Assembly: GCA_042408535.1 (NCBI GenBank)
Contig: JBHORA010000020.1
Span: 1-31,946 of the forward strand
Source: BPIH01 sp042408535
Lineage (GTDB): Bacteria; Chloroflexota; Limnocylindria; Limnocylindrales; CSP1-4
DNA: 31,946 bases
Direction of reading: 5' to 3'
This document shows positions 1-8,719 of the stretch, one piece after another. The translations under genes and the position numbers were made by a program. Position 1 is the first letter of the stretch, and every line of letters starts with the position of its first letter. The notes under the pieces are model-generated. The model ran no database searches, was not told where the DNA came from, and saw nothing but the letters and a program-made list of their open reading frames with translations.

Positions 1-310
1 GAGCCCGCCCGACGCGCCTCGGCCCGGGTTCGGGAACGCAGCCCGTCCCGGCGCCCTGATGCCGCACCTCGCCGCCCTGACGCCACGCCGCCTCACCACA
101 CGCCGGACGCCGCGGCGGCCCGCTCGGCGCCGTGTTCTGGGAACACCAAAGGGGCTGTGCGCTTCGCCCCGGTGACGGACGTACGCCGGGTCCGGTGCTC
201 GTCGAGCACCAGCGCCGCTGAGTCGGCCGCATCCATCGCCTCCGCAGCCCCGGTTTGTTGTTCTGCCCGCACGGCTGCCTGTCGGTCGGCTTCCGGCTCC
301 TCGCTCGGGT
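1..310. other. Gene-free left edge with small inverted repeats
   Basis: No convincing gene is seen here; open frames on both strands are the usual by-product of high GC. Two perfect short inverted repeats are visible: GTGTTC-TGG-GAACAC at 132-146 and an 8-bp arm pair around a single T at 194-210. Neither is followed by a T-run, so they are not clear terminators. They could be protein sites or hairpins at the 3' end of a gene lying outside the window. Confidence 0.4.
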
Positions 311-339
311 TTGACCCCGACCACACCCGCGGCTACACT
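311..339 (+). promoter_or_regulatory. Sigma-70-type promoter upstream of rpsU
   Basis: A TTGACC -35 box (311-316), a 17-nt spacer and a TACACT -10 box (334-339) form a near-ideal housekeeping promoter. Transcription would start near 346, leaving a leader of about 160 nt before rpsU. It probably drives rpsU-yqeY-pgpH-ybeY. The boxes are seen directly; activity is inferred. Confidence 0.65.
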
Positions 340-504
340 TCGGCCGGCCCTGCGTTCGGGCACGGGCGGAAGCCTCCGAGCGGAAGCGTCCGACGGGTAC
401 CCTGCGCTTTTCCCGAACCAGTCGTTCGCCGGGCCCAAGCAGCGCGTCGCGAGGCTCGACGACGCGCTGGCTAACAATGACCGAGCCAAAGGAGGTGACG
501 CTGA

Positions 505-690
505 TTGGCGGAAGTCCGAGTGGGTGAAAACGAGACCTTCGAGAGCGCCCTTCGCCGCTTCAACAAGAAGATCCAGCAGAGCGGCATCCTCGCCGAAGCC
601 CGCCGGCGCGAACACTACGAGAAGCCGAGCGTGAAGCGGAAGCGGAAGGAAGCGAAGCGCAAGAAGGCCGCCCGCGCCCAGCAGGGCTAG
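505..690 (+). CDS. rpsU: 30S ribosomal protein S21
   Basis: Small basic protein of the 30S subunit, 61 residues, in the normal range for the family (about 55-70). The N-terminal half has the S21 pattern (ENETFESALRRFNKKIQ) and the tail is a Lys/Arg-rich RNA-binding stretch (KRKRKEAKRKKAARA). The start is TTG at 505, chosen because a very strong ribosome binding site (AAAGGAGGTGA, 488-498) sits 8 nt upstream and the S21 fold begins right there; no ATG or GTG is suitably placed. It is followed after 87 nt by a YqeY-family gene, an order common in Firmicutes and Chloroflexota. A promoter lies at 311-339. Confidence 0.95.
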   Translation: MAEVRVGENETFESALRRFNKKIQQSGILAEARRREHYEKPSVKRKRKEAKRKKAARAQQG

Positions 691-692
691 CC

Positions 693-711
693 GATCGGCC
701 CCTCGCCGATC
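693..711 (+). other. Hairpin just after rpsU stop
   Basis: A perfect 7-bp stem (GATCGGC / GCCGATC) with a CCCTC loop begins 3 nt after the rpsU stop. No T-run follows, so it is more likely a processing or stability hairpin that separates the abundant rpsU message from the distal genes than a full terminator. This role is inference. Confidence 0.35.
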
Positions 712-777
712 CGAGGCCGTCCACGCCGCGGCCGCCAGCGCCACCCGGAGCCGCCGGGATCCCTCCGGGAGCACGAG

Positions 778-1269
778 ATGACCCTTCGAGAGCGCCTCCA
801 GGCTGAGCTCGCCGCCGCCGTCAAGGGCGGGGATGTCCGGCGGCGCGACACCCTTCGGATGGCCTGGAATGCCGTCCACAACGCCGAGAAGGCTGCTCGC
901 CGGCCCCTGACCGAGGACGAGGTCGTGGCCGCCCTCGCGCGCGAACTGAAGACCCGCCGAGAGACCCTCGACGCCGTCCGGGCCGGAGGCCGGGAGGACC
1001 TCGCCGCCGAAGAGGAGGCCCGGATTGCGATCCTTGCCGAGTTCCTTCCCCAGCCTCTCTCCGACGCTGAACTCGACGCCCTCGTGGAGGCGGCGATTGC
1101 CGAGACGGGCGCCCGGACCCGCCGCGATCTCGGCCGAGTCATGGCCGTTCTCGCCCCGCGGACCCGGGGTCGCGCCGATGGCCGCCTCGTCAGTGAACGG
1201 GTCGCCCGGGCCCTCGCTGCGCGGGAAGCGATGGCAGGTCCGTCGAAGGAGACCGTCGGCGGTCGCTGA
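778..1269 (+). CDS. yqeY: GatB/YqeY domain protein
   Basis: A 163-residue protein of the GatB/YqeY family, related to the tail domain of the GatB subunit of tRNA-dependent amidotransferase. It shows the family pattern: an N-terminal helix with LRERL and an RRRDTLRMAWNAVHNAE segment (residues about 20-38), an acidic middle (LTEDEVVAALARELKTRRE), the conserved LAEFLPQPLSDAEL near residue 90, then a GRVMAVLAPRTRGRADG loop before the last helix. Length matches the family (about 150). Start ATG at 778 has a weak GGGAG 6 nt upstream. The precise biochemical role of stand-alone YqeY proteins is not settled; tRNA or amidotransferase association is inferred from homology. It lies between rpsU and pgpH, its usual place. 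Confidence 0.92.
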   Translation: MTLRERLQAELAAAVKGGDVRRRDTLRMAWNAVHNAEKAARRPLTEDEVVAALARELKTRRETLDAVRAGGREDLAAEEEARIAILAEFLPQPLSDAELDALVEAAIAETGARTRRDLGRVMAVLAPRTRGRADGRLVSERVARALAAREAMAGPSKETVGGR

Positions 1270-1292
1270 GGCGATCGCCGCCGCCGCTTGCT

Positions 1293-3452
1293 GTGCTCGC
1301 CCAGACGCTCCAGGCCAGCAGCCGTTTCACCCGCCGCGACGGCGTCCGCTTCGCCGCGGCGACGACGGTCCTCGTCGCCGTCCTCACGGCGATCTTTGCC
1401 GTCGACATCATCCCCCAGCCCCTCGCCATCGAGGTCGGTGCTGTGGCGCCAGCGGACATCGTCGCGCCCCGGGCCCTGACGTATACGAGCCAGGTCCGGA
1501 CCGAAGCTGCCCGCCAGGCGGCCCGGCAGGCCGTCCCGCCCCAGTACGACTACACCCCCGAGAACGCCGCCGCCGTCGCCGCTGAGCGAGCGGCGGAGTA
1601 CGCCCGGCGGATCGCTCCCATCGAGGCCGCTTTCGCGGCGGCGCTCACGCCGGAGGAGCGGACGCAGATCCTCGGCTCGGTCCTCAGCGACGAGCTGAGC
1701 GAGGCTGCCCGGATGACCCTCGTGAAGCTCACCCCCGAACGCTGGGCCGCCGTCCGCGACGAGGCCGGCCGCGTCCTCGACAACGTCGAGCGCTCGGAGC
1801 TCCGCGACACCGAGGTCGCCGCCGTCCGAGCCCGCCTCGCCGGCCGCATGGTCGGCCTCTCGCCGGCCGAAGCGCAGCTGGCGAGCGAGCTCATCGGTCC
1901 CCTCCTCGTTCCGAACAGCTCCTACAGCGAGGAGCTGACGAACCAGGCCCGCGATCGGGCAGCCGAGGCCGTCACCCCCGTCGTCGTCTCGGTCCAGCGC
2001 GGCGAGATCATCGTTCGCCGCGGTGAGCCGATCGACGAGTTCGCCTACGAGAAGATCACCGCTTTTGGGCTCGACGAGGCCCGCCCCGACGTCGCCCGTC
2101 TCGCCGGCTACGGCTTTTTGGCCGTCCTCGTCGTCGTCCCCCTCCTCGCCTGGTTCTGGCGTTTCCGGCCGACCTTCTGGCACCGAACGAACGTCCTCCT
2201 CCTCGTGGCGCTCCTTCTCGTCGTCGCCGCCGTGGCCCTCAAGCTGACGGCGGGTCGGGCCATCCTCCCCTTCTTCGTTCCGACCGCGGCGGCGGCGATC
2301 CTGACGACGATCCTCGTCGACGCCTGGGCGGCCACGATCCTCATCATCGTCCTTGCCGTCATCGCCGGCGGGGTGTCGGGGGGCTCCCAGGAGCTCGCTG
2401 CCTACGTCCTCGTCGGTGGCCTGGCCGGCATCCTCGGCATCCGGCGGGGTGATCGTCTCCACGACTTCGTCCAGGCCGGACTCGCTGTGCTCGTCGCGAA
2501 CGTCCTCGTCGTCTCGACCTTCACCCTCCTCGGCGAGCGTGACCTGCGGGGGCTGTTGGAGCTCTGGGCCGCCTCCGGTCTCTCGGCGGGTGGAGCGGCG
2601 ATCGCCGCTGTTGGCAGTTTCGCCGTCCTCGGCAACCTCTTCGGGATCACGACGGTCTTCCAGCTCCTCGAGCTGGCGAACCCGTCCCAGCCGCTCCTCC
2701 GGCGCCTCCTCCTCGAGACGCCGGGGACGTACCACCACTCGATCATGGTCGGCAACCTTGCCGAGCGGGCTGCCGAGGCGATCGGGGCCGATCCGCTCCT
2801 CGCCCGGGTCGCCGCCTACTACCACGACATCGGCAAGCTCGCCAACCCAGCCGCCTTCATCGAGAACCAGGCCGGGAACGAGAACATCCACGACCAGCTC
2901 CCGCCCGAAGAGTCGGCCCGCCTCCTGAAGGCCCACGTCGCCGACGGGATCGACATCGCCTACCGGTATCGGCTCCCGAAGACCCTCATCGCCTTCATCC
3001 CGCAGCACCACGGGACCGCCCTCATGAGCTTTTTCTACGCCAAGGCCCGCGAGCTCGCTGCTGCTCCCTTCGGGGGTCCCGAGACGGCGGAGGGGCGACG
3101 GGCGGCGGCCGCCGTCGACGAGGCACGCTTCCGCCACGCCGGTCCGAAGCCGCAGAGCAAGGAGGCGGCCATCCTCATGCTCGCCGACGGCGTCGAGGCC
3201 TCCGTCCGCTCGCTCTCCGCACGGGACGAGGCGACGATCCGGGCCATGGTGAACCGGATCATCGAGGAGCGGCTCAGCGATGGCCAGTTCGACGAGTGCG
3301 ACCTTACCCTCCGCGACATCGAACGGATTCGGGAGGCCTTCGTCAGCCAGCTCCTCGGGATGTATCACCAACGGATTCCCTACCCGCAGAACAAGATCGT
3401 CGAGATCGAGGCTCGGCGAGCCGCCGGGCGCGGGCGATCGGGCGGGGCGTGA
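1293..3452 (+). CDS. pgpH: PgpH-type membrane HD phosphodiesterase (c-di-AMP)
   Basis: A 719-residue integral membrane protein matching the 7TMR-HD (PgpH/YqfF) family, which hydrolyses cyclic di-AMP to pApA. One N-terminal membrane helix (about 19-38) is followed by a large extracytoplasmic domain (about 40-265), seven hydrophobic segments (about 268-455) and a cytoplasmic HD domain. HD motif residues are visible: TYHHS (479-483), the HDIG box YYHDIGK with H511 and D512, a downstream PQHHGT, and LADGVEA near the end. Length is typical of PgpH (about 715). The start is GTG at 1293, 23 nt after the yqeY stop; no strong ribosome binding site is visible, so translational coupling is possible. The cognate diadenylate cyclase is not in the window. 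The stop codon lies inside a 29-bp repeat that recurs 86 bp downstream. Confidence 0.9.
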   Translation: MLAQTLQASSRFTRRDGVRFAAATTVLVAVLTAIFAVDIIPQPLAIEVGAVAPADIVAPRALTYTSQVRTEAARQAARQAVPPQYDYTPENAAAVAAERAAEYARRIAPIEAAFAAALTPEERTQILGSVLSDELSEAARMTLVKLTPERWAAVRDEAGRVLDNVERSELRDTEVAAVRARLAGRMVGLSPAEAQLASELIGPLLVPNSSYSEELTNQARDRAAEAVTPVVVSVQRGEIIVRRGEPIDEFAYEKITAFGLDEARPDVARLAGYGFLAVLVVVPLLAWFWRFRPTFWHRTNVLLLVALLLVVAAVALKLTAGRAILPFFVPTAAAAILTTILVDAWAATILIIVLAVIAGGVSGGSQELAAYVLVGGLAGILGIRRGDRLHDFVQAGLAVLVANVLVVSTFTLLGERDLRGLLELWAASGLSAGGAAIAAVGSFAVLGNLFGITTVFQLLELANPSQPLLRRLLLETPGTYHHSIMVGNLAERAAEAIGADPLLARVAAYYHDIGKLANPAAFIENQAGNENIHDQLPPEESARLLKAHVADGIDIAYRYRLPKTLIAFIPQHHGTALMSFFYAKARELAAAPFGGPETAEGRRAAAAVDEARFRHAGPKPQSKEAAILMLADGVEASVRSLSARDEATIRAMVNRIIEERLSDGQFDECDLTLRDIERIREAFVSQLLGMYHQRIPYPQNKIVEIEARRAAGRGRSGGA

Positions 3453-3539
3453 GGCGAACGGGTCGCGGGCCGTCGGCGGGCGCGGCGCCGGCCGGCCGCA
3501 GCCAGTCGAGCGGGCGCGGGCGATCGGGCGGGGCGTGAG
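3425..3539 (+). repeat. 29-bp direct repeat spanning the pgpH end and ybeY start
   Basis: An exact 29-bp sequence occurs at 3425-3453 and again at 3511-3539, offset by 86 bp. The first copy holds the last codons and stop of pgpH; the second holds the GTG proposed as the ybeY start. The 57 bp between copies are not repeated. The offset is not a multiple of three, so the second copy is read in a different frame. It looks like a segmental duplication of the gene end. Confidence 0.9.
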
Positions 3540-4203
3540 CGAAGGCGGCGAGCGCTCCTCGGGCCGGCGTCGATCGGAGCCCTCGGCGACCTCGGTGGAG
3601 GCGATCGAACGGCGACGGGTCATCTACCGGCCGCCCTGGCGGATCGACCTCGTCGTTCGGGCCGATGTTCCGAAACTCTTCCCTGAAGCGAGGCTCGCCG
3701 CCCTCCTCACGGCGGCCCTCCACGCTGCCGGTGCACCGAGGCCAGCTTCGGTCGGCCTCCTCCTCACCGGCGACGCCGAGATCGCGGAGCTGAAGGGGGC
3801 CCACCTCGGGGAGTTCGCCCCGACCGACGTCCTCGCCTTCCCCCTTCTCCCGCCTGAGGCGTTCCCGCCCCACGAGCCGGATCCCGATCGGGGACAGCCT
3901 CCCCTCGCCGGTGGCTCGATGCCTGGCCTCCCTGCCGAGGGCTTTGTCCTGCCACCCGGGCGCCGGACCCACCTTGGCGACATCGTCGTCTCCGTCGAGC
4001 GGGCGATCGACCAGGCGCGGTCGGGGCGCGGCGGCCAGACGGGGGATCGGGCCTGGTCGCCGGCGGACGAGCTTCGCCTCCTCGTCGTCCACGGCGTCCT
4101 CCACCTCTGCGGCTGGGATCACGCCGATCCGGGGGAAGGTGCGGCGATGCGTGCCCTCGAGCGACGGCTCCTCGGGATCGAGGCGACGGACTCGACGGGC
4201 TGA
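3535..4203 (+). CDS. ybeY: Endoribonuclease YbeY (16S rRNA 3' maturation)
   Basis: Zinc-dependent endoribonuclease of the UPF0054/YbeY family, involved in 16S rRNA 3'-end maturation and ribosome quality control. The metal-binding motif is intact: HGVLHLCGWDH with H186, H190 and H196 (numbering from the start given). TDVLAFP (97-103) and LGDIVVS (from 147) are the other two conserved blocks. They are 43 residues apart, about 30 more than in E. coli YbeY, because of a Pro/Gly-rich insertion. The start is uncertain: GTG at 3535 gives 222 residues, and GTG at 3595 would remove 20 residues of low-complexity sequence; neither has a good ribosome binding site. The conserved fold begins near the IYRPPWRIDL segment. 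It follows pgpH as in many Firmicutes and Chloroflexota. Confidence 0.88.
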   Translation: MSEGGERSSGRRRSEPSATSVEAIERRRVIYRPPWRIDLVVRADVPKLFPEARLAALLTAALHAAGAPRPASVGLLLTGDAEIAELKGAHLGEFAPTDVLAFPLLPPEAFPPHEPDPDRGQPPLAGGSMPGLPAEGFVLPPGRRTHLGDIVVSVERAIDQARSGRGGQTGDRAWSPADELRLLVVHGVLHLCGWDHADPGEGAAMRALERRLLGIEATDSTG

Positions 4204-4271
4204 CGGCGGGTGGCGGCGGCTGACTGGGAGGCACTCGGGGCGGGTTGTGTAGCACCCGGCGCCGCCCGGGT

Positions 4272-4313
4272 TACCATTGCCGAAGGCCCCTCCCGACGGG
4301 ATCGGGCCCTTTT
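4272..4313 (+). terminator. Candidate terminator or 5' hairpin between ybeY and pth
   Basis: GGCCC (4285-4289) pairs with GGGCC (4304-4308), enclosing a second small stem TCCC-GAC-GGGA, and is followed by CTTTT (4309-4313). This is the best-looking intrinsic terminator in the left part of the window and would end the ybeY transcript. A TACCAT -10-like box at 4272-4277 lies just before it; if that box is used, the hairpin would instead form the 5' end of the pth-mfd message. Both readings are inference. Confidence 0.4.
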
Positions 4314-4351
4314 CGCGTGCCCGGTCGCGTGGACCAGGCAGAGGAGCGTGG

Positions 4352-5038
4352 ATGAAGATCGTCGTCGGACTCGGCAACCCGGGTCGCGAGTACGCCGGAA
4401 CCCGGCACAACATCGGCTGGCTCGTCCTCGACCGGATCGTCGAGCGGGCCGGCTGGCGCGAGCGTGGGCGCGAACGGGACGCCGCGCGGGTCGTTGGCGG
4501 CCGCTACCGCGGCCTCGACCTTCTCCTCGTCAAGCCCTTGACGTACATGAACGACTCCGGCCGGGCTGTCCGGAAGGTCCTCGCCCGAGAGCGGGCACCG
4601 CTGTCGGACCTCCTCGTCGTCGTCGACGACTTCGCCCTCCCCTTCGGGCGACTTCGCTTTCGGGAGGGCGGTAGCGCCGGCGGCCACAACGGCTTGCAGT
4701 CGATCATCGACGAGCTGGCGAGTGAACGGTTCAGTCGCCTCCGGATCGGCATCGGCGAGCCGGGTCCGAACGCCGTCGACCACGTCCTGAGCCAGTTCTC
4801 GGCCGAGGAGCGGGCCCGCCTCGACGAGCTCCTCGACGCCGCTGCCGACGCCGTCGAGACGTGGGCCCGGGAGGGGACGAACCGCGCTGCGAACCGCTGG
4901 AACGCCTTCACCCTCGCCGCCCACGGCCCTGACCTCCCCGCTGCCGGTGAGATCGGCGGACCGCCCGGCCCGGATGGCATCCGCCGGACGGCGACGGGCT
5001 GGCGGCGAGTCCTCCGGCCCGAGGAGCGGGAGCGGTGA
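4352..5038 (+). CDS. pth: Peptidyl-tRNA hydrolase
   Basis: Cytosolic enzyme that releases peptides from prematurely dropped peptidyl-tRNA. Hallmarks of the Pth family: MKIVVGLGNPGREYAGTRHN at the N-terminus with catalytic H19 and N9, the LVKPLTYMNDSG loop, the VVDDFALPFGRLRFREGGSAGGHNGL core, and RLRIGIGEP. The length is 228 residues against about 190 usual; the extra is a Pro/Gly/Arg-rich tail of about 35 residues after the conserved AFTLAA region. ATG at 4352 is preceded by GAGGAG (4341-4346). The stop overlaps the mfd start as GTGA, indicating translational coupling, an order seen in several bacteria. Confidence 0.95.
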   Translation: MKIVVGLGNPGREYAGTRHNIGWLVLDRIVERAGWRERGRERDAARVVGGRYRGLDLLLVKPLTYMNDSGRAVRKVLARERAPLSDLLVVVDDFALPFGRLRFREGGSAGGHNGLQSIIDELASERFSRLRIGIGEPGPNAVDHVLSQFSAEERARLDELLDAAADAVETWAREGTNRAANRWNAFTLAAHGPDLPAAGEIGGPPGPDGIRRTATGWRRVLRPEERER

Positions 5039-8000
5039 CGGGTACCCTCGCCCCGCCGGTTCCGAGCCCGGCGCCGACGGCCGGTGCCGGCCGACGGATT
5101 CCCGATCTCTCCGGGCTCCCGCCGTTGCTTTGGGCCTGCCCGGAGTTCGAGCGCTTCCGGGCGAACCTCGGGGGGCCGCTCTTCCTGACGAGCGTCCCCC
5201 ACGGCGCGAAGTCGTTCCTCGGGGCCGCCCTCGCCCTGGCGCCGCCCGGGTGGCGGATCTGCTGGCTCGCCCGGGACGCCGAGATCGGGGACCGGGTCGC
5301 CGAGGAGCTCGTGGCCTGGCTCGGGGATCCGGGGGCCGTCGCCGTCCTCGAGCCCCGGACGGCCCTCGCCTACGAACGAAGTGAGCTCGTCGCCGACGAG
5401 ACGGCAGCTCGTGTCGCCGCCCTCGCCGCCTGGCGGAGCGGGCGAACGCGGGTCCTCGTCGCCAGCATCGCTGCCCTCCTCCAGCCGACCCTCGCCCCGG
5501 CCGACCTGCCCGAGCTGCCGACGGAGCTGCGGCCCGGGACCCGGATCGAGCCCGAGCGCCTCCTCCGGGAGCTCGTGAGGATTGGCTACGTGCCCGCCGT
5601 CGAGGTCGCCGGCCGGGGCGAGTTCGCCCACCGGGGCGGCATCGTCGACGTCTTCCCGCCGTCGGCTGAGCTCCCCGTCCGGATCGAGTTCTTCGGCGTC
5701 GAGATCGACTCCCTCCGGAGCTTCGACCCGGTCGACCAGCGGTCCGTCGCGCCCCTCGACCGCCTCGTCCTCCTGCCGGCCACGGAGTTCCTCGCTCCGG
5801 GCGGCGGCCGCGGCGCCCTCCTGGCGCGGCTCTCGAAGCTGGGGCTCGGCAGGCTCGAGGGGCTTCCGGACCGACTGGCCCACGACCTGGCTCGCTTCCT
5901 CGAGGCCGTCGAGCGGCGCCAGGGTGGACCGGGGGCGCTCGACCTCGGCGACGCCGCCGAAGTCTGGGCGCCGCTCCTCGCTCCGGCGACCGGGCTCGAG
6001 CACCTCGCCAGCGCCGATCTCGTCATCCTCGACGAGCCGGCCGAGGTCGCCGAGGCTGCGGACTTCCTCTGGCGTCAGGCGACGGAGCGACGGACCGAGC
6101 TCGTCGCGGCCGGCGAGCTGCCCCCGGGCTGGCCGGAGGCGTACCCGGGACCGACCGCCGTCCGGGCTGCCGTCGAGGGGCGGTCGCTCCTCGGCCTCAC
6201 CTGGCAGTCCGATCCACCGACCGACCTCGATGTCGTCCTCCTCCCGGGCCGGACCCGGGTCGCCTCGAACCCCTTCGGCTGGCGCGAGCCCGGCCTCCCG
6301 CCAGGCGGGGCGCCGCGCCTCGCCGAGGCCATCGAACGCTGGCTCGCGGGCCCCGCCGAAGGCGGACCGCTCGGCGGCCCTCGTCGGGCCGGGAGCCTGC
6401 CTCGGATCGTCGTCGCCTCCGACCAGGCCCCGCGCCTCGCCGAGCTCCTCGCCGAAGCGGGCCGGCCCGTCGGGCCGACCCTCCTCGTCCGGGAGCCGCC
6501 CCCACCGGGGGCGGTCGTCGTCGTCGAGCGGAGCCTGAACGGCGGCTTCGCCGGCGGCCCCGAGGGCCTCGTCTTCGTCACCGACCGTGAGCTCTTCGGG
6601 ACCGTCCGGGTCCGTCGTCCGAAGATCCGGCGCCGGGTCGTCCCCCGCGACCTCCTCGAGCGCCTCAGCCCGGGCGACCTCGTCGTCCACGTCGACCACG
6701 GCATCGCCCGCTACGAACGGATCGTTCGTCGGAGCGTCGGCAGCGGCGATGCTCGCGACTACCTCGAGCTCTCCTTCGCGGGCGGCGACCGGATCTTCGT
6801 CCCCGTCGAGCAGATCGGGCGGATCAGCCGCTACACGGGCGGCGAGGCCCCGGCCCTCTCGCGGCTCGGCGGGACGGAGTGGGCCCGGACGAAGCAGCGA
6901 GTCAGGCGGGCGGTCACGAACCTGGCCGAGGAGCTCCTCGCCCTCTACGCCGCCCGGGAAGCCGCCGTCGGCCACGCCTTCGGCCCCGACAGCCCTTGGC
7001 AGGCCGAGCTCGAGGCCTCCTTCCCGTACGAGGAGACGCCCGACCAGCTGCGGGCCCTCGCCGAGGTGAAGGGCGACATGGAATCCGCCCGGCCGATGGA
7101 TCGGCTCGTCGTCGGGGACGTCGGCTACGGCAAGACGGAAGTCGCCCTCCGGGCCGCCTTCAAGGCCGTCGTCGAGGGCAAGCAAGTCGCCGTCCTCGTT
7201 CCGACGACGGTCCTCGCCGACCAGCACTTCCGGACCTTCAGCCAGCGCTTCGCCGCCTTCCCGTTCACGGTCCGCCTTCTCTCCCGCTTCGTCCCGCCGG
7301 CCGAGCAGGCGCGAACGGTCGCCGGCCTGCGCTCGGGCAGCGTCGACGTCGTCATCGGGACCCACCGCCTCCTCTCCCGAGACGTCGCCTTTCGGGACCT
7401 CGGGCTCGTCATCGTCGACGAGGAGCAGCGCTTCGGGGTCGCTGCCAAGGAGCGGCTCAAGCAGCTCCGAACGGAGGTCGACGTCCTCACCCTCTCGGCG
7501 ACGCCGATCCCGCGGACCCTCAACCTCGCCCTCGCCGGCCTCCGCGACCTGTCGGTCATCGAGACGCCGCCCGAAGACCGGCTCCCGATCCAGACCCGGG
7601 TCGCCGAGGCCTCGGCCGGCCTCGTCCGCGACGCCATCCTCCGGGAGCTCGACCGGGGCGGCCAGGTCTACTACGTCCACAACCGGGTCGAGACGATCGA
7701 AGCCCAGGCCGAGCAGCTCCGCCAGCTCCTACCCGGGGCCCGGATCGTCGTCGGCCACGGCCAGATGCCCGAGCGGGCTCTGGAAGACGTCATGCGGGCC
7801 TTCGCCGCCGGCGAGGCCGACGTCCTCGTCTGCACGACGATCATCGAGTCGGGCCTCGATATCCCGAACGCGAACACGATCGTCATCGACCGGGCCGACC
7901 AGCTCGGCCTCGCCCAGCTCTACCAGCTCCGGGGGCGGGTCGGCCGCTCGAGCCGACGCGCCTACGCGTACCTCCTCTACCGGCCCCGCGCCCGGATGAG

Positions 8001-8709
8001 CGACGAGGCGCGGCGGCGTCTCCAGGCCATCTTCAACGCCTCGGAGCTCGGTGCCGGCTTCCAGATCGCCCTTGCCGACCTCGAGATCCGGGGCGCCGGA
8101 AACATCCTCGGGGCCGAGCAGTCGGGCCACATCGCCGCCGTCGGCTTCGACCTCTACAGCCGCCTCCTCGCCGAGGCGGTCGAAGAGGTCCGGGCGCGGC
8201 GGGAGGGTCGACCGCCGGTCCGCGAGCTGCCGACGGCCGTCGTCGACCTCCCGGTCGAGGCCCACCTCCCCGAGCGCTACGTTCCGGACGAGGCGCAGCG
8301 GCTCGACCTCTACCGGCGCCTCGCCCGGGCGCGGAGCGACGCCGACCTCGCCGTCCTCCGGGCCGAGCTCGTCGATCGCTTCGGGCCCATCCCGCCGCCG
8401 GTCGCCCGACTCCTCGAGGTCGTCGAGCTCCGGCTGGCGGCGGAGGGGGCAGGGATCGCCGCCATCGGCCGCGAGGAGGGCTGGCTCGTCGTCCGTTTCG
8501 CGGCGCCGCGGCCGCGGCCCGAGCTTGTGGCGGCTCTCGCCCGGGCCCGGATGCGGGGGCGGGGACTCGGCGTCGGCCAGAGTGACGTCGTCGTCGGGAC
8601 GGGCCAGGTCCGGCTTCGGCTGCCGGCCGACCCGACCCGGGCCTGGGCGCTCACCCGGAGCGTCGTCGAGACCTTCGGCGGGGCGGGGGAGGCAGTGGCG
8701 GTCAGGTAG
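5035..8709 (+). CDS. mfd: Transcription-repair coupling factor Mfd
   Basis: A 1224-residue ATP-dependent translocase that removes RNA polymerase stalled at DNA damage and recruits UvrA. Domain order is complete: N-terminal UvrB-like modules (about 1-450), a CarD-like RNA polymerase interaction domain (LSPGDLVVHVDHGIARYE, about 545-610), a RecG-like translocase with Walker A GDVGYGKTE (K700) and the DEEQ box (D795-Q798), helicase C with YYVHNRVETIEAQ and the QLRGRVGRS motif VI, and the C-terminal TRCF domain (VEAHLPERYVPDEAQRLDLY). It is slightly longer than the usual 1150-1180 residues because of a Pro/Ala-rich N-terminal leader. GTG at 5035 overlaps the pth stop by 4 bp, which fixes the start. 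Confidence 0.97.
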   Translation: MTGTLAPPVPSPAPTAGAGRRIPDLSGLPPLLWACPEFERFRANLGGPLFLTSVPHGAKSFLGAALALAPPGWRICWLARDAEIGDRVAEELVAWLGDPGAVAVLEPRTALAYERSELVADETAARVAALAAWRSGRTRVLVASIAALLQPTLAPADLPELPTELRPGTRIEPERLLRELVRIGYVPAVEVAGRGEFAHRGGIVDVFPPSAELPVRIEFFGVEIDSLRSFDPVDQRSVAPLDRLVLLPATEFLAPGGGRGALLARLSKLGLGRLEGLPDRLAHDLARFLEAVERRQGGPGALDLGDAAEVWAPLLAPATGLEHLASADLVILDEPAEVAEAADFLWRQATERRTELVAAGELPPGWPEAYPGPTAVRAAVEGRSLLGLTWQSDPPTDLDVVLLPGRTRVASNPFGWREPGLPPGGAPRLAEAIERWLAGPAEGGPLGGPRRAGSLPRIVVASDQAPRLAELLAEAGRPVGPTLLVREPPPPGAVVVVERSLNGGFAGGPEGLVFVTDRELFGTVRVRRPKIRRRVVPRDLLERLSPGDLVVHVDHGIARYERIVRRSVGSGDARDYLELSFAGGDRIFVPVEQIGRISRYTGGEAPALSRLGGTEWARTKQRVRRAVTNLAEELLALYAAREAAVGHAFGPDSPWQAELEASFPYEETPDQLRALAEVKGDMESARPMDRLVVGDVGYGKTEVALRAAFKAVVEGKQVAVLVPTTVLADQHFRTFSQRFAAFPFTVRLLSRFVPPAEQARTVAGLRSGSVDVVIGTHRLLSRDVAFRDLGLVIVDEEQRFGVAAKERLKQLRTEVDVLTLSATPIPRTLNLALAGLRDLSVIETPPEDRLPIQTRVAEASAGLVRDAILRELDRGGQVYYVHNRVETIEAQAEQLRQLLPGARIVVGHGQMPERALEDVMRAFAAGEADVLVCTTIIESGLDIPNANTIVIDRADQLGLAQLYQLRGRVGRSSRRAYAYLLYRPRARMSDEARRRLQAIFNASELGAGFQIALADLEIRGAGNILGAEQSGHIAAVGFDLYSRLLAEAVEEVRARREGRPPVRELPTAVVDLPVEAHLPERYVPDEAQRLDLYRRLARARSDADLAVLRAELVDRFGPIPPPVARLLEVVELRLAAEGAGIAAIGREEGWLVVRFAAPRPRPELVAALARARMRGRGLGVGQSDVVVGTGQVRLRLPADPTRAWALTRSVVETFGGAGEAVAVR

Positions 8710-8719
8710 GCGACGGGCG

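Noticed and set aside
93..326. Minus-strand 77-residue ORF at the left edge
   Set aside because: Ala/Glu/Arg-rich translation, no ribosome binding site, no motif, and it overlaps the rpsU promoter.
3425..3539. 29-bp repeat pair as attachment sites of an integrated element
   Set aside because: Only 57 bp lie between the copies and there is no integrase or tRNA; a local duplication explains it.
687..3623. A 978-codon open frame on the minus strand
   Set aside because: It lies antisense to yqeY and pgpH, both well supported, and its translation is a Gly/Asp/Glu/Arg-rich mirror typical of high-GC shadow frames.
4504..7680. A 1058-codon open frame on the minus strand
   Set aside because: Antisense to pth and mfd; biased composition and no motif.
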